Source of the DNA: Sinomicrobium oceani
Lineage (GTDB): Bacteria > Bacteroidota > Bacteroidia > Flavobacteriales > Flavobacteriaceae
DNA: 64,000 nucleotides
Assembly: GCF_900119185.1 (NCBI RefSeq)
Contig: NZ_FPJE01000013.1
Span: forward strand, 116,795 to 180,794
Reading direction: 5' to 3'
Below, piece by piece: positions 17,594 through 25,311 of the stretch. Position numbers and translations under genes: made by a program. The notes under the pieces are model-generated. The model saw only the letters and a list, made by a program, of their open reading frames with translations, had not been told where the DNA came from and made no database searches. How positions within the stretch are numbered: position 1 is the first letter of the stretch; each line of letters opens with the position of its first letter.

Positions 17594-19030
17594 ATGATGT
17601 TATTTTTCAATATTCGTGTACTGTGCTATCTCCTTCCGTGGAGTTTATTATTAATGGCCTGCCAGCATAAATCTTCAAGGGAAAATCCGGATCGTGTTCT
17701 GCCCGGCGAGCCTCCCAATATTATCTTTATTCTTGCGGACGATATGGGAATCGGCGATCTCGGGTGCTACGGACAGCAACGTATAAAAACTCCACACATA
17801 GACCGGTTGGCAGCAGAAGGAATGCGTTTTACGAATTTTTATGCGGGGAGTACCGTTTGTGCGCCTTCAAGGGCGAGTCTGATGACCGGGCAACATACCG
17901 GCATCGTTCATATCCGCGGAAACGGGGAATATCCGCTGCGACAAACCGATACCATTATTCCCCAACTTCTGCAGCGGCATGGGTATACTACCGGTATGTT
18001 CGGTAAATGGGGACTTGGACTGCAAGGTTCTACGGGAGACCCGCGGCATAAAGGCTGGAATAGTTTTACCGGGCACCTGCATCATGTAGAAGCCCATGAC
18101 CAGCAACCGGACTCCCTATGGCGTATAAAAGAGGGGAAGTTGCTAAAGTTTGCCATCCCGGAAGGTCGTTATGGCAACGAGATATTCACCGAAGATGCTC
18201 TTGACTTCATCACAAAACAACCAAAAGACAAGCCCTTTTTTCTGTACCTGTCTTTTACGCTTCCGCATGCAGAGCTCCTTGCACCTGAAAAATACATGCG
18301 TCCTTACCTGGACGCATCGGGTCAGAGTATTTTTGCTCCGGAAACCGCCTGGGCACCCGGCCAGCATTACGGCCCCCAACCCTATCCCAAAGCCGCTTAT
18401 GCTGCTATGGTAAGCAGTGTCGACTCTTATACCGGACGCATTATGCAATGTCTGAAGGCCAAAGGCATTGATAAAAATACCCTGGTGATCTTTGCGAGCG
18501 ACAACGGTACACATATCGAAGGGGGGCGCAGCCCCGAAGATGTTGCCTTCTTTAAAAGCAGCGGGCCTTACAAAGGGGTGAAAAGAGCAGTATATGAAGG
18601 CGGAATACATGAGCCTTTTATCGCCCGCTGGCCTGGTAAAATAAAACCGGCACAACGCAGTGACCACATTGCAGCATTCTGGGACGTGTTACCTACATTA
18701 ACGGAGATAGCAGGGATTCCCGGTAAACCCGCCGGAATAAACGGTATCTCCTTTGTTCCCGAATTACTGGGACAAACGGAACAATCGCAACACGAATACC
18801 TTTATTGGGAATTCTATGAGCAGGGAGGTAAACAAGCTGTCCGAAAACAAAAGTGGAAAGCGGTAAGGCTCAATGTCAGGAAAAACCGAAACGCACCGCT
18901 GGAATTATACGACCTGGATACAGACCCCAGAGAACAATACAATATAGCCGGGGAGCATCCGGAAATTATCAGGGAAATGGAAGAAATAATGCGGGAAGCG
19001 CATACGCCCAACCCGCTATTTTCTTTTTAA
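17594..19030 (+). CDS. Sulfatase (arylsulfatase-type) lipoprotein
   Basis: A 478-residue type I sulfatase with a signal peptide and lipobox Cys23 (LMAC). The metal-binding start NIIFILADDMG lies at residues 42-52. The CAPSR motif at residues 89-93 has Cys as the residue converted to formylglycine. Conserved KWGLG, LSFTLPHAE and FASDNGTH segments follow. It hydrolyses sulfate esters, likely from a marine or host glycan, outside the cytoplasm. No other polysaccharide-degradation gene and no maturation enzyme are nearby. Its stop codon overlaps the stop of the convergent aminotransferase gene. Confidence 0.95.
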   Translation: MMLFFNIRVLCYLLPWSLLLMACQHKSSRENPDRVLPGEPPNIIFILADDMGIGDLGCYGQQRIKTPHIDRLAAEGMRFTNFYAGSTVCAPSRASLMTGQHTGIVHIRGNGEYPLRQTDTIIPQLLQRHGYTTGMFGKWGLGLQGSTGDPRHKGWNSFTGHLHHVEAHDQQPDSLWRIKEGKLLKFAIPEGRYGNEIFTEDALDFITKQPKDKPFFLYLSFTLPHAELLAPEKYMRPYLDASGQSIFAPETAWAPGQHYGPQPYPKAAYAAMVSSVDSYTGRIMQCLKAKGIDKNTLVIFASDNGTHIEGGRSPEDVAFFKSSGPYKGVKRAVYEGGIHEPFIARWPGKIKPAQRSDHIAAFWDVLPTLTEIAGIPGKPAGINGISFVPELLGQTEQSQHEYLYWEFYEQGGKQAVRKQKWKAVRLNVRKNRNAPLELYDLDTDPREQYNIAGEHPEIIREMEEIMREAHTPNPLFSF

Positions 19031-20529
19031 AACTCAAACCAGGCGTTCACTTCTTTTTTAGTATCCGCACTATAGGTTTTATGGAGAAACTCATTCCGGG
19101 ATTTGTCATACACATAATCCTCAGCCCACTCCGTATGATGTTCCGCCAATGCCCGGATCGATTCGCATACGTAGCGTATCTCATCACAGCTCAGGGTAGG
19201 ATGAATGGACATGCGTATCCATCCCGGTTTTTTGATAAGGTCGCCCAGCGTAATTTCTTCTACCAGTTTACTCGATGTCTCCTGGTCTACATGAAGCAGA
19301 TAATGCCCGTAAGTCCCCGCGCAGCTACATCCTCCCCGAGTCTGTATCCCAAAACGGTCATTCAGCAATTTAACGCCGAGGTTATAATGCAGGTCATCGA
19401 TAAAAAAGGAAAGAACCCCAAGCCTGTCCTTGTGCTGCGGGGCCAGGATATTTACATGGGGGACATCCGAAAGAAAATTGAAAACCTGTTCCAGGATCTC
19501 ATGCTCTCTGTCCAGTATATTTTTCACACCCATATCTTCTTTCAGGCGAATGGAAAGGGCTGTTTTTATGGCTTGCAGAAATCCGGGGGTCCCCCCGTCT
19601 TCCCGTTCTTCGATATTATCGATATACTTATGCTCTCCCCAGGGGTTAGTCCAGGTTACCGTACCTCCTCCGGGAGAATCGGGGATCATATTTTTATAGA
19701 GTTTTTTATTGAAGACCAGTACACCTGAGGTTCCCGGGCCACCCAGAAACTTGTGTGGCGAAAAGAATATGGCATCCAGGGCAGCTTCCTCGTCTTCCGG
19801 GTGCATATCGATCTCCACATAAGGTGCGGAACAGGCAAAATCCACAAAACAAACCCCGCCATGACGGTGCATGACTTTGGCGATATCGTGATAAGGTGTC
19901 TGTATCCCGGTTACATTACTGCAAGCAGTAACCGAAGCGATCTTCAAAGGCCTGTCGCGATGTTTTTCGAGAAGTTCGAGCAGGTTATCCATACAAAACA
20001 ATCCTTCATCATTTGCAGGAACTACTTCTACTTTGGCCACGGTCTCAAGCCAGGAAGTCTGGTTGGAATGGTGTTCCATATGCGTAATAAATACCACAGG
20101 GCGCATATCGTCCGGTATTTGCGTATGTTTCCGTAGGTTTTCGGGGACTTTAAGTCCGAGAATACGCTGGAATTTATTAATAACGCCGGTCATACCACTT
20201 CCGGAAGTGATCAGGATGTCATCCTGATTACCGTTTACATGTTCTTTTATGATATGTCTTGCCTTATGGTAAGCCAGGGTCATAGCCGTTCCCGAAACCG
20301 TTGTCTCCGTATGCGTATTGGCTACATAAGGCCCAAAATCGTGTAACAGCTTTTCTTCTATCGGCCTGTATAAACGGCCACTTGCCGTCCAGTCCGTATA
20401 CACAATACGTCGGGTACCGTATGGCGATTCGAATTCCTGGTTTATTCCTATGATATTATCCCGGAACGGTTTGAAATACGCTTCGAGTTCTGTCCTGAAT
20501 ATTTTAGATTCCTCTGCTGTAGCTACCAT
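19027..20529 (-). CDS. PLP-dependent class V aminotransferase (cysteine desulfurase-like)
   Basis: A 500-residue fold-type I PLP enzyme. The cofactor-binding Lys is residue 260 in FFSPHKFLGG; upstream TSGSGMTG binds the phosphate and VDFACSAPYVEID holds the ring-binding Asp region. It is about 100 residues longer than IscS/NifS/SufS and has a RGGCSCAGTYG segment where those enzymes keep their catalytic loop. Homologues are often annotated only as aminotransferase class V-fold protein, so the substrate is open; C-S lyase, desulfurase or kynureninase-like chemistry are all possible. The GNAT and glmM genes are upstream on the same strand, so it may be the tail of that transcript. Confidence 0.9.
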   Translation of the reverse strand: MVATAEESKIFRTELEAYFKPFRDNIIGINQEFESPYGTRRIVYTDWTASGRLYRPIEEKLLHDFGPYVANTHTETTVSGTAMTLAYHKARHIIKEHVNGNQDDILITSGSGMTGVINKFQRILGLKVPENLRKHTQIPDDMRPVVFITHMEHHSNQTSWLETVAKVEVVPANDEGLFCMDNLLELLEKHRDRPLKIASVTACSNVTGIQTPYHDIAKVMHRHGGVCFVDFACSAPYVEIDMHPEDEEAALDAIFFSPHKFLGGPGTSGVLVFNKKLYKNMIPDSPGGGTVTWTNPWGEHKYIDNIEEREDGGTPGFLQAIKTALSIRLKEDMGVKNILDREHEILEQVFNFLSDVPHVNILAPQHKDRLGVLSFFIDDLHYNLGVKLLNDRFGIQTRGGCSCAGTYGHYLLHVDQETSSKLVEEITLGDLIKKPGWIRMSIHPTLSCDEIRYVCESIRALAEHHTEWAEDYVYDKSRNEFLHKTYSADTKKEVNAWFEF

Positions 20530-20540
20530 AAAACAATATA

Positions 20541-21023
20541 TTAACTATGTGTGGTGTATGTGTGTTTCATTGAATTCAATTCCATATGCAGTATGGGATA
20601 AGGCTTTCCCGTACTGTCCAGTTCCGATCTTCCCGTAACCTTGAATCCCATATACTCATAAAAACCCCTGGCCTGAAAATTTGCTTCGTTGACATCGACC
20701 CGGAAAGCTCCCGCTTCGGCAATAGCATAGTTCAGAAGTTTTTTCCCGAGTCCGGTTCCACGGGTATCGGGATGTATAAACAACATTTCTATACTCGATC
20801 CGGAAATACCTGTAAAAGCCAGAATGCTATCGTCCTGTCCCTTAATAACCCGCACATCCAGCATTTTCAGATATGTACTGCGTATCAGGGGGCGGAAAAA
20901 ACCGATATCTTCTTCTTTAAGAAAATGGTGTGTGGCCCTTACCGAGGCTTCCCACACCTCCACGATCTCATCGAAATCCTCCTCTTCCGCGGAAACGACG
21001 ACATAAGTATCTTTCATACCCAT
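20541..21023 (-). CDS. GNAT-family N-acetyltransferase
   Basis: A 160-residue acetyltransferase. The acetyl-CoA-binding motif appears as HPDTRGTGLGKKLLNYA near residues 83-99, with the ANFQARGFYEYMGFK segment typical of motif B. It resembles YjaB-type members. The acceptor is unknown. It starts 6 bases after glmM ends on the same strand, so it is almost surely co-transcribed with it; an alternative ATG two codons in is possible. Confidence 0.9.
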   Translation of the reverse strand: MGMKDTYVVVSAEEEDFDEIVEVWEASVRATHHFLKEEDIGFFRPLIRSTYLKMLDVRVIKGQDDSILAFTGISGSSIEMLFIHPDTRGTGLGKKLLNYAIAEAGAFRVDVNEANFQARGFYEYMGFKVTGRSELDSTGKPYPILHMELNSMKHTYTTHS

Positions 21024-21029
21024 CTGCTT

Positions 21030-22427
21030 TTAACCATTAACGGCTACCAGGTCTTCGATCTCCGAGATAATTTTATCAGCCAGCGCATTTGCTTCTTCCT
21101 GGCTCTTCGCTTCCGTATAGACCCTGATAATAGGCTCGGTATTGGACTTTCTCAGGTGTACCCAGTTTTCGGCAAAGTCTATCTTTACTCCATCTATGGT
21201 AGATAGCTCCTCTCCCCTGTATTTTTCTTCCATCCCTTTCAGAATAGCATCCACATCGATCTGCGGAGTCAATTCTATTTTCTTTTTACTCATAAAATAC
21301 GACGGATACGAGGCACGTAGCTCACTCACCTTAATGTTCTTCTCAGCCAGAAGCGAGAGAAAAAGCACTACCCCGACCAGGGCATCTCTGCCATAGTGGA
21401 GTTCGGGATATATGATCCCCCCGTTACCCTCTCCTCCTATAATGGCCTCGGTATCTTTCATTAGCGCAACCACATTGACTTCACCTACGGCACTGGCCTG
21501 GTAACTTCCGCCATGTTTACCGGCAATATCGCGCAATGCCCGGGAAGATGACATATTGGAAACTGTGTTTCCGGGGGTTTTACTCAAAACATAATCGGCA
21601 CAGGCCACCAGGGTATATTCTTCTCCGAACATTTCCCCGTCTTCACTGATAAACGCCAGGCGATCCACATCCGGGTCGACTACAATACCAAAATCGGCTT
21701 TCTTTTTAACCACGAGTTCCGAGATGTCGGTCAGGTGCTCCTTAAGAGGCTCCGGATTATGCGGAAAATGCCCGTTGGGTTCGCAGTACAAAGGCGTAAC
21801 ATGGACTCCCAGTCTCTCCAGCAACCTCGGAATGGCAATGCCTCCGGTAGAATTTACGCCGTCTACTACCACGTGAAATCCGGCAGACTTTATAGCCTTG
21901 GCATTGACCAACGGCAATTTTAATACCTCGTCGATATGTATATCTATGTAAGCTTCATTGCGTGTCACTTTACCGAGATGATCCACATCGGTAAAATCAA
22001 ATTTTTCCTCTGCCGCAAGCTCGAGTATTCTGGCTCCCTGTGCTGCATTGAGAAATTCTCCTTTGTGGTTCAGCAGCTTCAGGGCATTCCATTGTTTCGG
22101 GTTATGACTTGCCGTAAGTATAATTCCCCCATCGGCATGCTCCAGGGGTACGGCTACCTCTACGGTCGGAGTTGTGGACAGATCGAGTTTTACGATATCA
22201 ATCCCCAATCCGGTCAGGGTCTGAATAACCAATCCCTGTATCATTTCACCCGAGATACGGGCGTCTCTCCCGATAACGACCTTGAGCTTTTCCTTACCCC
22301 GGTTCTCTTCTTTCAGCCAGGTTCCGTAAGCTGCCGCAAACTTCACCGTGTCTATAGGAGTTAGATTATCTCCGGGTACACCTCCTATGGTTCCCCGTAT
22401 TCCGGATATGGATTTGATTAATGTCAT
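21030..22427 (-). CDS. glmM: Phosphoglucosamine mutase
   Basis: A 465-residue alpha-D-phosphohexomutase. The phosphoserine loop is TASHNPKQWNALK with Ser107; the magnesium loop is VDPDVDRLAF; the sugar-binding loop is GGEGNGG; the phosphate-binding end is RKSNTEPIIRVYTEA. It interconverts glucosamine-6-phosphate and glucosamine-1-phosphate for UDP-GlcNAc and peptidoglycan synthesis. Bacteroidota enzymes of this type are annotated GlmM, though phosphomannomutase activity cannot be excluded from sequence alone. It is divergent from the ACP-phosphodiesterase-like gene. Confidence 0.9.
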   Translation of the reverse strand: MTLIKSISGIRGTIGGVPGDNLTPIDTVKFAAAYGTWLKEENRGKEKLKVVIGRDARISGEMIQGLVIQTLTGLGIDIVKLDLSTTPTVEVAVPLEHADGGIILTASHNPKQWNALKLLNHKGEFLNAAQGARILELAAEEKFDFTDVDHLGKVTRNEAYIDIHIDEVLKLPLVNAKAIKSAGFHVVVDGVNSTGGIAIPRLLERLGVHVTPLYCEPNGHFPHNPEPLKEHLTDISELVVKKKADFGIVVDPDVDRLAFISEDGEMFGEEYTLVACADYVLSKTPGNTVSNMSSSRALRDIAGKHGGSYQASAVGEVNVVALMKDTEAIIGGEGNGGIIYPELHYGRDALVGVVLFLSLLAEKNIKVSELRASYPSYFMSKKKIELTPQIDVDAILKGMEEKYRGEELSTIDGVKIDFAENWVHLRKSNTEPIIRVYTEAKSQEEANALADKIISEIEDLVAVNG

Positions 22428-22511
22428 GAATATAAAGTGTTGTTGTTTAATACCTGTTTTTTGAAGGGGAAAACGGGATCCCGTTTTCCTTTATTGCCTT
22501 TGAAAACAGAA

Positions 22512-22519
22512 CAAATATA
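22512..22519 (-). promoter_or_regulatory. Candidate -7 box for glmM
   Basis: Minus-strand TATATTTG fits TAnnTTTG, 84 bases upstream of the glmM start. No clear -33 element was found. The surrounding gap (22428-22724) holds no other recognisable feature. Confidence 0.35.
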
Positions 22520-22724
22520 CAATTATATGCTTTCGGAATGTGATTTTGGATTATCATTTCGTCCGATCGGATATACCCGGGTATCGATTCCCCCCGTCAG
22601 CTCGGTCTGCTCCGGACTTTTATTTTCTTTCATCAATATCCAAAAAATATGTATTTCTCCGGTTCGGTATAAAAAACAAAAAAACCTCCTGCTTACCACA
22701 GCGCTTTATTCGTATATTCGAAAA

Positions 22725-23315
22725 ATGAATTTTTTAGCACACATCTATTTATCGGGTGACGACGAGCTGCTACGGATCGGAAATTTTATTGCCGACAGTA
22801 TTAAGGGCAACAAATACACGATGTTCCCGAAACGCGTTCAGCAGGGCATATTGCTTCACCGGCAGATCGATTCTTATACGGACCATCACCCGACGGTAAG
22901 ACAGAGCACGCGGAGGCTTCACGCCAATTACAGCCATTACAGCGGGGTCATTGTCGATATGTACTACGATCATTTCCTGGCTGCTAACTGGGGCGATTAT
23001 TCCGATGTGCCCCTGGACGTTTTTGCCGATGAGTTCTACACTACCCTGGAAAACCACCGGGATATACTTCCGGAGCGGACCCTGGGGATGCTGCCGTATA
23101 TGAAAAGAGAAAACTGGCTCCTGAGTTATGCCAGCCTGGAGGGTCTCGAAAGGATACTCACGCAAATGAACCGGAGAACAGCCTATAAATCGAACATGCA
23201 CCTGGCCGTACATGACCTGCGGGCACACTACACCGCCTTTCAGGAAGAGTTTACTGTTTTTTTTAAAGAGTTGCTTATATTTACCAGGGCAAAGATCCGC
23301 GAGGCAGATCAGTAA
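22725..23315 (+). CDS. Acyl carrier protein phosphodiesterase-like protein (DUF479)
   Basis: A 196-residue protein of the AcpH-like family: MNFLAHIYLSGDDE, IGNFIADSIKG, GILLHRQIDSYTD and the VDMYYDHFLAANW segment, with conserved His/Asp residues of an HD-like fold. It may remove 4'-phosphopantetheine from ACP, though Bacteroidota members are untested as far as I know. The frame is open to 22437, but the family N-terminus begins exactly at ATG 22725. Confidence 0.88.
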   Translation: MNFLAHIYLSGDDELLRIGNFIADSIKGNKYTMFPKRVQQGILLHRQIDSYTDHHPTVRQSTRRLHANYSHYSGVIVDMYYDHFLAANWGDYSDVPLDVFADEFYTTLENHRDILPERTLGMLPYMKRENWLLSYASLEGLERILTQMNRRTAYKSNMHLAVHDLRAHYTAFQEEFTVFFKELLIFTRAKIREADQ

Positions 23316-23385
23316 AGCGGATGGGAAAAACGGAAAAGGGGGAGCTTTAAAAGCGTTAAAATCCGTTCAACCAAAAATTCAATTC

Positions 23386-25080
23386 ATGAAGATAACATAT
23401 CTCAAGGCCTGTCTTTACTTTTTCAGTGCTGTTCTTGTTTTCGGATGCAAGACCAACAACGGGACATCCGGATTGATTACCGATAAAGCCATGGTCGTGT
23501 CGGCCCGTGAAGAAGCTTCTGCCGTAGGTGTGGAAATTCTCAGAAAAGGGGGAAATGCCTTTGATGCCATGGTCGCTACGGAACTTGCCCTGGCGGTGGC
23601 CTACCCATTTGCCGGAAACCTGGGCGGAGGTGGTTTTATGGTATATCGTACTCCGGATGGCGAAATAGGCGCACTTGACTATCGCGAAAAAGCTCCCTTA
23701 GCCGCTCATAAAGACATGTATCTCGACAGCCTGGGAAATGTCATTCCCGAAAAAAGTACGCTCGGTGCCATGGCCATAGGAGTTCCGGGAACAGTAGCAG
23801 GCGTTGCGGAAGTACACCGCAAACTCGGCTCTTTACCTTTCCGTGAAATTCTCGAACCGGTTATCGCCCTGGCCGAAAAAGGGGTTGTCGTTACCGAAAA
23901 CCAGGCAAAGCGACTGGAGCGAAACCGTAACCTCTTTATTGAAGTCAATGGAGACAGTACCTTCTTTGCCAAACCATTTCGCAGCGGAGATACCATTAAA
24001 TATCCGGCGCTTGCCCATACGCTGAGACGTATTCAGGAAAACGGGAAAGACGGTTTTTACCGCGGAGAAACCGCTAAGAAACTGACTGCCCTGATCCGGC
24101 AAAAAGGAGGTATCATTACCGAAGAAGACCTGGCGAGATACCAGGCCAAATGGAGGATCCCTGTTATTTTCAACTACAAAAACCTCAAAGTCATCTCCAT
24201 GTCTCCCCCCAGCAGCGGCGGAATCACACTCGGGCAGATCATGCAGATGATCGCGCCCTTTCCTTTGCAGGAATACGGACACAATTCGGTTCGGAGCATA
24301 CAGGTGATTACAGAAGCGGAACGGCGGGCTTATGCCGACCGGAACTATTTTTTGGGCGATCCGGATTTTACAGATATTCCTCAGGGTACCTTGCTCAGCG
24401 AACGATATCTCCGTGGGCGTATGGCCGATTTTTCTTTTGGACAGGCTACCCGTTCGGACGAGGTATCTCATGGAAAAATTCAGGTTACGGAAAGTAATGA
24501 GACCACACATTATTCGATCGTGGATGCCTTTGGCAATGCTGTTTCCGTAACTACAACCCTCAACGGGGCCTACGGTTCTAAAGTTTACAGTGACGAACTC
24601 GGATTTTTTCTCAATAACGAAATGGATGATTTCAGTGCCAAACCGGGAACGCCCAACATGTTCGGGCTTACCGGTGCCGAAGCCAACAGTATAGCTCCGG
24701 AAAAGCGTATGCTGAGTTCCATGACCCCTACTATCGTAGAGAAAGAAGGAAAGTTATGGATGGTTGTCGGGACACCGGGCGGGTCTACCATTATTACTTC
24801 CGTACTGCAAACCATACTCAATGTATGCGAATTTGATATGGGCATGCAGGAAGCGGTAAATGCACCCCGGTTTCACCACCAATGGCTCCCGGATACCATC
24901 ACTTTTGAACCCGGGGCATTTTCTCCGGCTATTCTCGACAGCCTGAAACAAAAAGGTTACTTTATCAATGAAGACCGTACTCCCATATTAGGCAAAGTCG
25001 ATGCCATTCTTGTCCGTCCGGACGGCAAACTCGAAGGTGGTGCGGACAAACGCGGAGACGATAAGGCAGCAGGCTATTAA
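23386..25080 (+). CDS. ggt: Gamma-glutamyltransferase lipoprotein
   Basis: A 564-residue Ntn-hydrolase precursor. It begins with a lipoprotein signal and lipobox Cys21 (VFGC), so it is probably anchored in the cell envelope. The autoprocessing site is the first Thr of TTHYSIVD (residue 373), which becomes the N-terminal nucleophile of the small subunit; downstream GGSTIITSVLQ is also conserved. It splits glutathione and other gamma-glutamyl peptides or transfers the glutamyl group. The longer open frame from 23212 lies inside the preceding gene, so ATG 23386 is chosen. Confidence 0.93.
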   Translation: MKITYLKACLYFFSAVLVFGCKTNNGTSGLITDKAMVVSAREEASAVGVEILRKGGNAFDAMVATELALAVAYPFAGNLGGGGFMVYRTPDGEIGALDYREKAPLAAHKDMYLDSLGNVIPEKSTLGAMAIGVPGTVAGVAEVHRKLGSLPFREILEPVIALAEKGVVVTENQAKRLERNRNLFIEVNGDSTFFAKPFRSGDTIKYPALAHTLRRIQENGKDGFYRGETAKKLTALIRQKGGIITEEDLARYQAKWRIPVIFNYKNLKVISMSPPSSGGITLGQIMQMIAPFPLQEYGHNSVRSIQVITEAERRAYADRNYFLGDPDFTDIPQGTLLSERYLRGRMADFSFGQATRSDEVSHGKIQVTESNETTHYSIVDAFGNAVSVTTTLNGAYGSKVYSDELGFFLNNEMDDFSAKPGTPNMFGLTGAEANSIAPEKRMLSSMTPTIVEKEGKLWMVVGTPGGSTIITSVLQTILNVCEFDMGMQEAVNAPRFHHQWLPDTITFEPGAFSPAILDSLKQKGYFINEDRTPILGKVDAILVRPDGKLEGGADKRGDDKAAGY

Positions 25081-25311
25081 TCCGCTCCGATAACTTTTTC
25101 TTTCTAATCCTCCCCGGAAATATTGTCTTTAGCATTTAAAATATTGTTAAAACCGGACCCCTGCTTAAACTTCTTTATGTTACCGGGGTCTAAGAGCGCA
25201 AACGGAAGCATTAAACTTCTGTTAAAAAGTATTAAATTATTATAACACGATAGGAAATACCTGATAATACCAGTAATATAGCTTAATCGTTTTAACCAAC
25301 AATCAACCGTA

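Noticed and set aside
18853..19728. 291-codon plus-strand frame spanning the sulfatase end and the aminotransferase
   Set aside because: It overlaps two strongly supported genes out of frame or antisense and has no recognisable motif.
25081..25311. Possible hairpin GACCCC/GGGGTC after the gamma-glutamyltransferase gene
   Set aside because: Only 6 bp with a loop of more than 20 bases and no T run; too weak to call a terminator.
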